Positions 24,726 through 37,017 are shown, counted from the stretch's first letter. The stretch: 61,788 nt of DNA from Gnetum montanum (GCA_015680685.1 MNCI01003042.1:204734-266521); one strand, 5' to 3'. The notes: generated from the letters alone by a model not told the origin. Program-made: numbers and translations.

Positions 24726-25534
24726 TGATGGGATGTGATATTGCATGGGCCGCGATATCGTGTCCTTCCCTGCAATATCGCATAAGCGATATCGCAGTCC
24801 GTCGCCAGTTCTATAAATGAGAGGTAGCTCTCCCTTGTTTCTCCATCTAGATCTAGACCCTTAGCAAAACTCTGGTAGTTTTACCATTCCAAAGATAGAA
24901 TAATTTCCATGTGCCCACAGTAGGAGTCCCAAAGTGAACAGATCTTTATTCGAGCAATTCTGTACCTGAGCACACAATTGTGTACAGCAATAAAGACGAA
25001 CTTTTGGATAAACCTTATAGTGCATGGACTAAGATAAATAGGAATTTAATTATTGTTAATTTTTTAAATGCTTTCTTAAGGACTTAATCTCTCTCAACCC
25101 TCAACTCTCATAGTTAAGTGCATTCAGTACGACCGCTTCGAGCATGTGCATTACGCTTGGTAATCCCAGTAACAAATAGCGTTTGGTAATCCTAGTAGCG
25201 TTGCATTGGTTCAGGGTGTGAAACAGTAAGTGGGAATGGATACTGACGCAAGGATGATTAAGCCTTAGTTAGTTAAAGTTAGTTACTTAGTCTCTTCACC
25301 CCTTTCCTCTCTTAGCATAGGCGATAAAAACATAAAAGATATAAAAATAACATGCCTCAAGCTTACTTAACCATACAACTGTGACAAATACAAGTAAGCT
25401 TGGGAGGACAATGATTGATTAACCTTAGGTGTTCCATAAGGCATGTAGGCACTTAGTCTGTGGAGTTCGACTAGATCACACGTGTAACGCTTGTATTCCT
25501 ATGGTTGAGTGTAGGGGTACCTCGCCACTCATCA
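24726..25534 (+). repeat. Element 3, 5' LTR
   Basis: 809 bp, TGATGGGATG to CCACTCATCA. U3 has GATATC-type motifs, a TATAAAT box near 24813-24820 and a CAATAAAGACGAAC polyadenylation-type signal near 24990. The R-U5 part has a duplicated TTGGTAATCC motif (about 25157 and 25184). Confidence 0.92.
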
Positions 25535-25551
25535 TTGGTGCTGTTGCTAGG
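25535..25551 (+). other. Element 3 primer binding site
   Basis: TTGGTGCTGTTGCTAGG directly follows the LTR. It aligns with the tRNA-Asp-type site of Athila elements. Its position fixes the element's orientation as plus. Confidence 0.7.
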
Positions 25552-25679
25552 TACTAAGTTGTTTGTGCACTAAGTAGAACATAGGAAATCATCCACATCA
25601 TTGGGAAGCTTAAACGAACCCTTAGGGTTAATCAAAAGAAAATTTAAACAACGGTCAATAGCACACAGACAAGATAACA

Positions 25680-28140
25680 ATGTCTTCTTCTTCACCACCT
25701 AGGGATCACACAAGAAATAGTCGACAGCACAACATACATAACCAAGAATCGCTAGTTCCTAAACAATTCAGTGTGGTATATATTCATCATGATGAATATA
25801 TACCTGACTTTACCTTTGTCTTCCATCAAGATGAACAACTACGATGGAGAGACTTGGAGGGTAACATAGTGTTGCCTCCAGACAGAACTACCCCCAACAT
25901 GCTTCTTCATGCCCTTGCATGAATTGGCATGTTGCAATTATACGTTGAGTACGTTGCATGTGATTACAACATGAGGGACTACCATCCCATAGAAGCACAA
26001 CGTCAATAGGACTTGCGGCAGGAGAGTCACCACACATCATTGAAGGGCAAAGGCCCCCATAATGCTTCACCCGTCATAATAGAAATTAAGGGTGGTGAAC
26101 CTATCTTAATAGGTTCCCCACAAAATGATGTTCCCCCTCCTAACGATAGTGAGGAGGTAGGGTATCCGAACCTTTGCTCCACGATTCACAACCTTGGTTT
26201 TGATTCCCATGAACACCAAGTGTTCAATGAGGGAACACAAACACATGACAAGGGCGGGTAGTCTGATCGTCATCAGGATCGGGGCTATAACCACCGAAGA
26301 GATGCTAAGAAACATCGTCATGGCAATGGTTCCCATTCTTCTTTCCCTTCATGGAATCATTCACCCTCTCCTTCCACATCAGGACGTAGTTACAAATAGC
26401 ACAACCATGATGATAAGGGTAAGCAAGATGAGAACCCTCGATGAGAGAGTCGAGAGCGAGGACAAGGGCATTCTAGAGAGTCAAGGCATAGAAGGGAAAG
26501 TAGGGAATGTGTAGGCATCATAGATGCCATGAAAGAAATGACAACGAAGAACCCCTACTAGCAACCTGGAGTATGTTAGACATTATGGAGGTAGTTAGAA
26601 TACCTACAAGACACCAAAAAGATAGTCAGATCAAGAGACTAGACATGAATAATATCCCACGATTTGAATGGGGATACAATGCTGATCCGCAAAATCACTT
26701 ACAGGAATTCCACGATGCCTGTGCCTTGCAAAATATTGAAAACGAGTGGAAAAAGTTAAATTTGTTCCCAAGGACACTCATAAAATAAGTGGAATGCTCA
26801 TACCGATCCTTAGAACTGGAATCCATTCGAAGGTGGAGTACAATGCTAGAATTGTTAACTGATAAATATCAAACATACTATTGAGTGTTCAACTTGTGTA
26901 AGTAGATCTAAGGATGGAAGCATGGTAATCACAAACCCTTGGATGCTGCCATGGGCCAATATTATGCATTTCTACATCATTTTCTGGGCCATGGTTATGC
27001 ACAACAGGATCAACAACGTCATCTCGTAGATGGGCTAAGACATGAAACTAGGAGAACCCTCGAAACATATGCCTAAGGGAGATTATCATAACTTAGGTCC
27101 CATGAAGTTCATAGATTGTTGGAGTAAGTAGCTAAGGAAGAAGGAGAGCTATGGAAAAGAGAAAGCATGGAAGAGTATAATCACGATCCTTCCCTTCGAA
27201 AGAGGGGAGTGAGATTCTGCGAGGAGGAGGATGAGTCACCACTCGAAGAGTTGGTGAATAGAAAAACCTTACTGCTTCAAAAGTTGACAACCAAAGTGTC
27301 GGCTAAGGTTGATCAAATTTGTGAATCCTTAGATAGTAGATTTGAAACTATTTTCAAAATCATAGAGGAGTCTAAGGAGCGAAGTAGTGACCATGATAAG
27401 AAAATGAAGAGGGATTCAGACCATGCACGTAACAAGGGTAAGGGAAAAATGACTATCACTAATGAGGTTGTGGACTCGGATATGGACAATGACAGTGGAT
27501 GTGAGATCTGCCAATATGACCATCCTAAGGGATGTTGCCCAATAATCTCACATCTGCAAGAGTCCNCCAAGGTAGTTCCACCAACCCTTAATGTATTATC
27601 CAAGTGGAAATCTACCACAACCTATCAAGCAACACTAGTAGTGGCAATACCCATAGTCATGGGGGATGCCATTGTCGAGAGAACAATATCCTTACCGGCA
27701 ACCAGACCCGTATGGCTATTACGTGCAGAAGCCAGTTTCTCCAAGTGAATCTATGGGTTATGTAACCCCACAATGTCACTACCAAGTTTAGGAGTATTTT
27801 AAGACTCCTTCTCCTGGAAGGGACACCCCACATGCATACCATCCTCCAAATCCATCTGCATCTCTTACGTTGATAGTTCCACCACCACCTGCTCCAACAA
27901 TGCAAGGGGAACTCCCCACTCAACCACAACAATGTAATGCTACAAGAGCTGTAAACCTTCAACCCACTGCTGGTTCTAACAACTATACAAAGGGAAGACC
28001 TTCCTTTAGAACCAACAGTCCAAAAAAGCTCTCACAACCACAAGCGATTGAGTCTATGACCACTCCTCTATCAAGTAAGGCTTTGGAGCTCCCTTGAAAC
28101 CAACAACAGAGCTCAACACACACGATTATGTTAACACATA
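25680..28140 (+). pseudogene. Element 3 gag (decayed)
   Basis: Starts at ATG 25680 (MSSSSPPRDHTRNSRQHN), about 145 bp after the primer site. The first 80 codons are open (VVYIHHDEYIPDFTFVFHQD). The Retrotrans_gag core with MNNIPRFEWGYNADPQNHLQ lies at about 26640-26710, and a charged helical part is at 27180-27480. The zinc knuckle CEICQYDHPKGCCP is near 27500-27540 and is cut just afterwards by the N at 27566, where element 1 has about 85 more bases. Frameshifts separate the blocks. It is the best-preserved gag in the window but still not translatable as one protein. Confidence 0.78.
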
Positions 28141-28810
28141 TCATCATAGACTGGATAAAGGTGGGCCACCTTCCTAGGAAACTCCCTAACCCCAAAATTT
28201 CCTTAATCTACCTCCAAGTCACTGGGAATGAACCACATAAGGCTCTTCTTGACTCAGGTTCCAGAGTCAACTTAATATCGCAAGAAATGTATAAAGCCTG
28301 GAACCTACCTCCACTCAAGAAGAGTAATATTCAATTAGAGCGTACTGACCAGTCCATCACTGTCCCTTTGGGACTTGTGGAGGACATTGTTACCACTATG
28401 TGTGGTTGGTCATACCTAGCTGATTTCCTAGTGATATAAGTCAACAATAATAAAGGGGACTTCCCAATTATAATGGGGAGGGCATGGCTAANCTGTATTT
28501 CCTGTATGCAACCAGTGTGCCTAGGAAACTTAGATACAAAAGTGCCTATATGTAGCAACCACACAACAAGAGAACACCTAGTGGTTGACAGCTAATCAAG
28601 AGAGAAACCCACCAATATGCATGGAACTAACTGGGGGAACAACCTGCAACCACAATGAAAGCATAGATACATTGGAGTATGAGCGTCGCCAACTTCCAAC
28701 CCTTAATCTAAAAACATAAATTGGAAGAAGTTGGAAACCTCTAAAAAATTCAAATAAGTGCTCATTATTTCAAATATCTCCCTTTCAATTCAGTCATGGG
28801 GGAGATGACC
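28141..28810 (+). pseudogene. Element 3 protease and deletion junction
   Basis: Retropepsin with an intact catalytic motif LLDSGSRVNLIS (about 28245-28285) and PLGLVEDIVTTMCGWSY; the frame is open for about 100 codons. At 28492 an N replaces about 150 bp that element 1 has. The pre-RT string QLPTLNL follows, then at about 28757-28760 the reading passes directly into the post-integrase sequence (CSLFQISPFQFSHGGDDHLC). RT, RNase H and integrase are absent, exactly as in element 1. Confidence 0.75.
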
Positions 28811-30619
28811 ACCTATGCTGATCATTTGCAGTCCTTAGTATCTTTTTAAGTTTTCATTTTACATATTTTTGTTTTACAAATTTCTTTAACTTTTCTTGTT
28901 TTTGTTTTACAACATCATTTATACTTTTTCTTTTATTTGTGTGTGTATGTGTGTGTCTTATCAATTTTCTTAAGTTTGTCACCCAATATGTTCTCTAAAT
29001 GATGGTATGAATTGTTTTCTATTGGTTGCTAATGTTTGGTTTTTACCTTTAAGTTACAATGTTGATACTAAGGTGTGGTTATTTTGATATAGTAGGCAAT
29101 GAGTCCACATCATCCATGCATCCATAAATCTCTATGGTCTCTATTGGCTTGGAGCTGTACAATCCCTTTCTTCAAAATAATAAGAACTATCAACGAATCG
29201 GTGATTGGGCATTTCTCAAACTAAGGAAGGACTCAAGGATTGAAAAGGGTGTCGCTTCAAGGGAACTTGATGCATTTGTGTTGGCCATTCTCTTGGGTTC
29301 TTGGATGTTTTCTTCTTGAGTTTTCTTACCATTTCGATGTTACCCAATTATTGGGAAGCTGAGTGAATAAAAATAAAAATAAAAAGTCTTTGCATGGTGT
29401 GGTTCTCACAAAAAAAAAAAATAGTGAGGATTCAAAGCACACCCCTTATACGAAATAATCATATGGGCTACAAGAACTGATTATGGAACTAAAAACATGT
29501 TTCCTCTAACCAAGGCCTTTCCTCGCTTCCTACTTTTTCCTCTCTTGTTTCATTGGAATGGTGGTGGCTCTTTGAGGGATGCATTCTTGTTACTTCAAGT
29601 GGATGGATTGGCCNNNNNNNNNNNNNACACAAGGGGCTGTACACCACCTTGTTCTTGGGATTCCATTCCACTTCTCCTCTCTCCATCCTTCTCTCCATTG
29701 TTCACCTCATTGCCGGTTGTATCATTAGTATATATATTTTGATTGATACATTGTTTTCTTTTTGGTAAATTCTTGTGGTTAAGACTTTAACTCTTGTTCC
29801 AAATGACATTCCTAGAGCCTACGGACTCTTTGAATGTGGGTTTGTCAGGGCATTAAGGGCATGAGCCTGCTTTGGGGAGGACCCACTGGCATTCCTATTT
29901 GGTGTACCAGTTACATTCTTTCCCTTAACATTTTCGCAATCAACTCTATTTTGTTCATTTCCATCTTGACATCCATTTCATCGATGTTATAGTTGTCTTT
30001 TTTTTCTCCATCTTCCTTATTCCTTTTCTTTTTCCATTTTATCACTACCGGAGGTTCGCTCTTAGTCATGGGGATCCTGACCCAATTTTTTTAATTTTCT
30101 CCTAGCCCCTGCACCTTCTATAGTCATCGATATTATATCTCCAGAATCCGCAATCAGCCATACCACAACTCAGCCAATGGACCTTTCACCAAAGCAAGGT
30201 ATCAACTGCATTGTGATTCATTTACCCTTGCTAATATAAGACTATGTTGTGTGTACAAATGACAATCATACAACAACGGATTGGATCTAGAGAAAAAACT
30301 TGGAATGGATCAGTGCTGAAGCAATTATGCAAGGAACAAGATTGATGGCACGCTTACGGATGGACAACGAAAGGCACAATCTTGGCGTTGGCAGCAGCAG
30401 ACTTCTTCTGTCTTCTCTCTTCTCTCTCAGCTACAAAATAAGGCCTGATGTAAAATGTATAAAGTGTTCACTCTTGTTGTCGTGAACACCAGTTTTGTCA
30501 TGTTTTGTAATGATGATCCGTTCACATGTCATCCCATTTACCATTAGTTCCATTCAAGTCAATAATCCCATACCTTCCTAATATTTTGTAAGGAACTCAA
30601 GGACGAGTTTTTATTCATT
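28811..30619 (+). other. Element 3, 3' untranslated region
   Basis: About 1.8 kb homologous to 4854-6720 (element 1) and 14748-16630 (element 2). A 13-base N gap is at 29614-29626. It contains the counterpart of the short 3' ORF (MQGTRLMARLRMDNER, about 30325-30372). A (GT)n-like run is near 28938-28955. No other gene is seen. Confidence 0.6.
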
Positions 30620-30629
30620 CATGGGGGTA

Positions 30630-31192
30630 TGATGGGACACGATATCACATGGGCCGCGATATCACGTACACGATATTGCATACGAGATATCGCCTCCTTC
30701 CCTGTGATATTGCGTACGCGATATCGTAGCCCATTGCTAGTTCTATAAATAATAGGCAACTCTCCATTTTTTCTGCATCTAGATCTAGACCCTTAGCAAA
30801 ACTCTGGTAGTTTTACCATTCCATAGATAGAATAATTTCCATGTGCTTGCAGTAGGAGTCCCAAAGTGAATAGATCTTTATTCGAGCAATTCTGTACCAG
30901 AGCACACAATTGTGTACAGCAATAAAGATGAACTTTTGGATAAACCTTGCAGTGCATGGACTAAGCTAAGTAGGAATTTAATTATTGTTAATTGTTTAAA
31001 TGCTTTCTTAAGGACTTAATCTCTCTCAACCCTCAACTCTCATAGTTAAGTGCATTTAGTATGACCACTTTGAGCACGTGCGTTACGCTTAGTAATCCCA
31101 GTAACGAATAGCGTTTGGTAATCCTAGCAGCATTGCATTGGTCCAGGGTGTGAGATGGCAAGTGGGATAGATACTGATGCTAGGCATTAGAC
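30630..31192 (+). repeat. Element 3, 3' LTR, truncated by assembly gap
   Basis: Begins TGATGGGACACG after the purine tract CATGGGGGTA. U3 carries six GATATC/GATATT motifs (30641-30725), and TATAAATA is at 30744-30751. The match to the 5' LTR ends at N 31193; roughly 340 bp of the LTR are missing. Confidence 0.85.
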
Positions 31193-31193
31193 N
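31193..31193. other. Assembly gap ending element 3
   Basis: A single N where LTR sequence changes to unrelated sequence leading into a LINE remnant. Neither the LTR 3' end nor a target duplication is found to the right, so the gap hides sequence or joins unrelated contigs. Confidence 0.7.
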
Positions 31194-31329
31194 CTCAAAG
31201 AAGGATGCCAAAATACTTATTATTTTCATGTAATCACTAATCAAAAATGAAAAAAGGAGCAAGTTATTTCTTTTTATTTTGATCCTCAATAGGAAATTAT
31301 CATGATAGTTAAACTTTAATTAATGTTCT

Positions 31330-32830
31330 TAGAAGTGCTAGTGCAATCTTGAGCTATTTTCCTAGCTTCTTAGAGATCATGAAAGGCTTAACACTTCTCA
31401 TCAATTGATGCACGTACTATCTTACGAGGAGTTGCAAAAGGTGATCTCGTAAGCCATCTCCAACAAGGCTTCCAAATTAGATGAATGGATAAATGAACTT
31501 TAATAAACCTTCTAATAGGACAATAAGCTTCAATTCATATATATGTACAAGAGAATCCTTAATGTAGGATGTTTTGCTTAGGTACAAAACTTTACACTTC
31601 TTGTCTTGCTTTTGAAAAATAGACATTATTACCTTCTTAGATTACTATTGACCAATTAGCTCATGTTTAGTCCTCTACAAACTATATGTCAAGGTCTTAA
31701 TTAACCACATCAATATTTTATTCTCAAGTATCATTGATACACTCAATATAGCTTCATATGTGGTAGAAACGTTATGGTTAACATCATTGCTATGCATGAA
31801 AGTTGACATGAGAAAAGTAGCACAAGTATGAAGTTGGTTGTCATAAAACTAGATATAGCCAAGGTTTATGCTAGTGTGAGTTGGAAAGCCTTATTAGCCA
31901 TCATACAGGATCTAGGATTTTATCCATGATGGATAGATCACATTAAGTATATTCTTTTGAACTACTTACTATGTAGTCCAAAGTAATCAAACCTAGTCGA
32001 AGTGAGTTGTTCTAGGTTACAATCTCAAATAAGATGATCCCTTATCATCTTATTTCTTTAGTTTGAACTCAAAGTGTTTTGACTACTATCTAGAAATTAT
32101 TAGGCTTGAAAATTCCCTTCCATGATAAGGACATATATAAAAATATGCTAATAACACTATTACTATTATGAAAACTAATGTTCCTAAAAGTTACAAGGTA
32201 AAAGAGCATCTAAACCACTTTTTTCAAAGTTGCAACATGACTATTAATTTGGCTAAATTGGCTATCTATGAAGAGATCTATCCTAGTGTACATCTTTAAA
32301 GAATAGTATCATTCTTAGATGATAGGGTGAAAAACCTACCAAATACTTAGCTAGGGTATACTTTTGTTTATTAATCATCCTTATATTCACATGTGGAACA
32401 TGATGCTAGGAAAGCTATGAAAGAGACTATCATATTGGAATGATACTTATCTTTCATTAGTAAATAAGATCACTTTGGATTAAGTAGTTTTGCAAGTAAT
32501 TCCAATATATGTAACAATAATAATCTCTCTATCAACCTCGTGAATGTAAGAATTAATGCCATTACTTGAAACATCATTTGGTAGGGGGTGGAAAAGAGAA
32601 AATGCTTTTACTAGGTAAAGTGGGAAAAAAAAACATACTAAAAGAGTTTAGAGAAGTGGATGTCCTTGACTTCCATAAAGTTAGTTTGAAAAAATTAGAT
32701 ACTCTTGAGGTTCAATTGCAAAAATAATGTGTTCCCGTGTAGCATGGGACCATCAGATATAAATTTGATCATTGTTGATAAATTTACAAATAGATGGTCA
32801 TCATGGTTTTTTATAACACCTTGCTAGTGA
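31330..32830 (+). pseudogene. L1-like LINE reverse transcriptase remnant
   Basis: A heavily decayed non-LTR reverse transcriptase read across frames on the plus strand. Recognisable blocks are: a YRPIS-like start around 31650; GRNVMVNIIAMHES; the catalytic block KLDIAKVYASVSWKALL (about 31850-31900; family KLDMxKAYDRVxW); QDLGFYP.WIDHIKYIL; a degenerate RGLRQGDPLSP block near 32010-32060; an ADD-type block now ANNT-like followed by HLNHFFQSCNMTINLAKLAIYE (about 32190-32275); and a thumb-like KLSYWNDTYLSLVNKITL (about 32420-32480). The order and spacing fit plant L1 ORF2. No endonuclease, poly(A) tail or target duplication could be identified. Confidence 0.65.
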
Positions 32831-35264
32831 TTAGGTATACTTACAAGGCATCATTTTTCAGATGGTTTCTCTCTATCATCTTCTATTTTCTTTAGTTTGA
32901 TAGCAACACTCTATATAGGATGTTTCTTTGAAGTGTTAACTAGAGGCTACAAGTTGGATCAAAATGTACTAGGATAATATAATGGTGGGTCTTTAATGAG
33001 CATGTACATTCTCTTTTCACATGCTTAAAATGTGGTTTTAAAATTTGCAGAAGGTTGAATAAGTTCTAATAAAATAATAAAATTTAAAACTAGCTCTAAG
33101 AATGAAAATTCAAGTGCTAAATTAACCAAACCAAAATCAAACTCATTGATGTATGTAGTTAAGCTCATTACAATCTTTCATTACTTAAAAATAAAAAGTA
33201 ATATAGGACATGATGGTGGTATATCCTAAATCATACAAACTCCTTATAGGGTGAATAGTGAACTTCAAGCTTGGTATCCTATAATACTTCCAAGATACTC
33301 ATAAAGTTAAGTCAAATGTTACTCTTTCAAGATACACCAAAACCTCTGAGAGTAATACAAAAATTCTTGTAGTACAAAAACTTGGGCAACCTAGTAAGGT
33401 TCATCAAAAATCCTATGCTTTAGTAGCTTTAGTTGTATGTCCATCTTGTATAGACTTGGGCTCTTAGGAGGAATATCTACCTAAGGTAGATGTTCCTCTA
33501 GATAGAACATGCAATTTAAGTGAAGATTTTCCTTGGCTAGGATGTACACTTTGTGTTTGACTTGCTCTCTAGTGGAACATCCATCCTAGGCACAATTTGA
33601 CTCTAACTAAGTACCTTAGGATGAAAAAGATACTTGAACCCCTCAATTAGAAAGTCTTTAGTCCTAATCCTCATTCCAAAATTATTAAGTCTTTAGTTGA
33701 ACTTTGAAGGATAGCTTGGAACATCCTACATGATCTCATTCATGACAATAGTCTCTTCTCAGAGCTTCTAGATGATTTGTACTTATTTAATCTCAACTTA
33801 TCTAAGCCTCAAGCATAGTTATTAGAAATGAAAAATTGAGTAGTGCAACCTTGATTAAAACATAACTAGATACAATAAAGTTCAAGTTGCAAATACAAAA
33901 TGGATTATAATTTGGAAACATAAAAATATACATTTCTTTAAATTTGATGGCTTAAAATAAATGCAAGTGTTATGCAACAATGAGTATCTGATTTTTTAAT
34001 GGTTGAACATTTTAAAAATTCAAAGTTAGCACAAAAACTCTAGTATGTACCCTAAATATGTTTATAGATGTAGGAAAATATTATGAACCTCTAGAAAAAA
34101 AAGGTTTGCTATCTACCTTTCAATGCAATGTAATTTTGAAATGGATTTTGGTTTTTGAAATATAAAATTTGAAACATGTAGAATTTGTTGCATTTCTAGT
34201 AACTAGGGTCTTAAGTTGTTTCAAACCTACACATAAGCATAACCAAAAGATACACATATTCATTTACAAGTTTTGACTCAACAAAACAAGGAATATACCA
34301 ACATAGTCCTCCCCTAAAAGTATGAAAAAATTCAAGAACATTTGGAAACATTATTAAATAAGCCATTTTACTCCCAATGCATGCTCACTAGTGTGATGAT
34401 TGAAGTTCTAAGGTTTTGCTATTGAATCAAGGTGATGAGGTTTTGAATTAATGGTTGTATAAGGTGTGGTTTGGGTAATGATATAATTATCAAACATAAT
34501 TAATAAAAATTATAACTATTTTTAAAATCAAATTCTTTCTATGGTTACTATCATATAATGTTCTCCTAATATAGGATTGACTGCATACTTTCTTAATGAT
34601 ATAGCATTGTTTGCATACTTTCTCAATGACTACATTTTTATGGAGGTTATTTATACAAAGAATAAGTAGTGCATCATCCTCTAAATTCCCTTAGTCCCTT
34701 GCCCCACCTAGCATCTAATTAGCAAAGAGTCAAACATGCTAGTAATAAGGACTATGACATTCTAGATCATTTAGTGAAAAATGAACATCATCATTATTGA
34801 AAATGTCACCTTCTCTATGAGTATCTCTCATTGATAAAATCATGGTGCTAGCCTTTGAGTGGAGTTGTCTATCCATAGAAAGACTAGTAATTGTTATGGG
34901 CAAATATGTAATTGTACAAGATCTTATGTGCACTTTGAAGATATGGGAATCTATGAATTGGATGCTTTTCTATGAAAAATAATGAATCCAATTCCTTTAG
35001 ACTTTTTCAACACTAGTTTTTAATTTGGACACAACAACAATGCATACTTTGAGCGATAACTCATTCTCAATTGGTTAGGAGATAGTGATGGCATTTTCTA
35101 CGATCTTTGTTGTGCTCAAATAGCTCCTCATTGAAGGAGTGCTATTTTTTCAAGGTCCTTTAGCAATATTATTTTAAGGATCTTTGGGAAGGGATCATGG
35201 CTACTTGAAAATAAGAAATTTATGCATTTTTATTTTATTAAACATCAGATTGACTATTGGAAGA
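32831..35264. other. No recognisable gene
   Basis: AT-rich, with many stops in all frames. The left part may be the C-terminal end of the LINE. Nothing else is identifiable. Confidence 0.45.
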
Positions 35265-36120
35265 TTAGTTGAGATTTTTATAGGCTTTGAAAAATGACCC
35301 TACCATTAATATTTTCCTATTTTTAGAAGATGTAATTGCTAAAGTAGTGAAGAAGGCCAAGACCATAATTCTTAAACATAGGGGCCTTCTAAAAAGCCTT
35401 TCAAAGTATGAGGGTGTTAAGAAGAAGGACCAATTTCTTGTCATTTGTTTTACTGACCCAATGTTGTAGCAGGCTATCACAAAGGTGACAACTCAATTAC
35501 ATGCTCCTTTCTTAAGAGGTCACATAGGATCTAATGTTGGACATAAAGAATATGATCCTAAATCATAGTTATGTTGGTTTTCATCTAGTGGATCTAGTGT
35601 TTCTCTAGAAGATCTAATTTTTTTCTCTTTAATTTTTCTCTAGTTGATTTTATCCTTTTAGAATTCATTTGTGAGGGGTTCTAAATTAGCTTCAATTTCT
35701 TTACCTAATGTCAACATTTATGCTTATTCTATTGATGTAGAAAATTCTATTTATTTTGAGAATGTAGATTAACAAGTCAGTGATTAAAAATTTGAGATGA
35801 TTTCTTTTAGTGATATTAATACAATTAAGACATCGTATATCATCATCCCTGATAATGCATATGGATCACTGGTATCTAATCTTATATCACAAAATGTGTT
35901 CATTCAAATTTTGGGTTACCTATAATCCAAATTTTACTTCCTAGTTACATGATGTGATGTAGAAACATGTCATTCAAGTCATTCAAGCTAAGTATTATTT
36001 TTATTTTATTTTATTTTATTTTTATTTTTGTTTTTATTTTTTGCTTATTGATCTAGGAAATGCTTTGATGATGTAGTTTTCCCTAAAGATAGGATCATTT
36101 ATATATAAGCATGTAGTGTT
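35265..36120 (+). pseudogene. Left half of split DUF4283-like ORF (LINE ORF1-type)
   Basis: The plus-strand reading is open at 35287-35469 (MKNDPTINIFLFLEDVIAKV), then continues with stops to the insertion point of element 4. The right half lies at 50184-51120. The assignment rests mostly on that half, which has the DUF4283-like end and a zinc knuckle. This kind of ORF is typical of plant L1 ORF1, an RNA-binding protein. The left half alone would not be recognisable. Confidence 0.4.
35993..36044. repeat. (TTTTA)n simple repeat
   Basis: An impure TTTTA/TTTTTA array of about 50 bp, 75 bp left of element 4. Confidence 0.8.
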
Positions 36121-37017
36121 TGATGAGTCATGGATTGGCTACGTTGACAAGGCCTTGTTAACTAGGCCCCATCAACTAGGCCTCGTCAACACATCATTTG
36201 ATTCATTGACATGGCCCCATTGATGCAAGGTCTATTCTTACCTATACATATGTGCCAACCCACTGTGTTTATGATCATTCAGTCATAATTATATCAAAGC
36301 TCTTGTAGTTTTTCCATTAAAAAATTAGAATATTTTTCTAAGTGCCCACAACAAAAGCCATTGAGTGTATGGATCTTTATTTGAGCACTATTGTACCTAA
36401 GCATGACAATGTGCGCAGCAATAAAGATGAACTTCTTAATAAACCTTGCAAGATTCTAGATAGTTTAAATGTTTCATTTATGCATTTAATGTTTTTAGCT
36501 CTTTATTCAATTTTTTTTCAATAATTAAGCTAATTAAGTAATTAAGAAAGATAAGCTAAATAGCAATTAAGTAAACACATAAGTATGATTGCTTCGAGCA
36601 TGCATATGACATTTGGTAATCCTAGCAATGCTTCATTCTTGGTAACCGAACAATGTTATATGTGCCTAGGATGTGTATGACAAGTGGGACTAGATACTTA
36701 TGTTACGACTAGTTGGCTAGTAGTGAGCTCATTAGATTAAAGTAGGTATTAAATTACTTTATTCTCTATTTGGTTTATTTCAAGAACTAAAACCATAAAA
36801 TATAAAATGAAAAAAATCATGTGCCTCAATTACACTTAAAGCATACTCTTGAGCTTCATAAGTGTAGCTGGGAAGACAATGAATGTCCTCAATGTAAAGT
36901 TTACTTCCTAGAGAATTAGTGCACTGGAAACTATAGAGTCTACAGAATTCAACCAAATCACACATGAATGCTTTGTGATTCATATGGTTGGGTGTAGGGG
37001 TACCTCACCACTCATCA
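36121..37017 (+). repeat. Element 4, 5' LTR
   Basis: 897 bp, TGATGAGTCA to CCACTCATCA. Three exact-length 14-bp units (36143-36184) sit in U3. The TATA box is degenerate here (CTATACATA), and AATAAAGATGAAC is near 36420. R-U5 matches the other LTRs in layout (GCTTCGAGCATG, TTGGTAAYC repeated). Confidence 0.9.

Larger units (their letters stand above)
24726..31192 (+). mobile_element. Element 3: non-autonomous Athila-like LTR retrotransposon, right end lost
   Basis: Plus-strand relative of element 1. It has a full 5' LTR, primer binding site, gag, protease, a 3' region, a purine tract (30620-30629) and a 3' LTR that stops at the N at 31193, so no right target duplication can be seen (left flank TAGCT). 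The pol region is deleted with the same junction as element 1. Three other gaps lie inside: N at 27566 (about 85 bp missing compared with element 1), N at 28492 (about 150 bp missing) and 13 N at 29614-29626. Confidence 0.88.
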
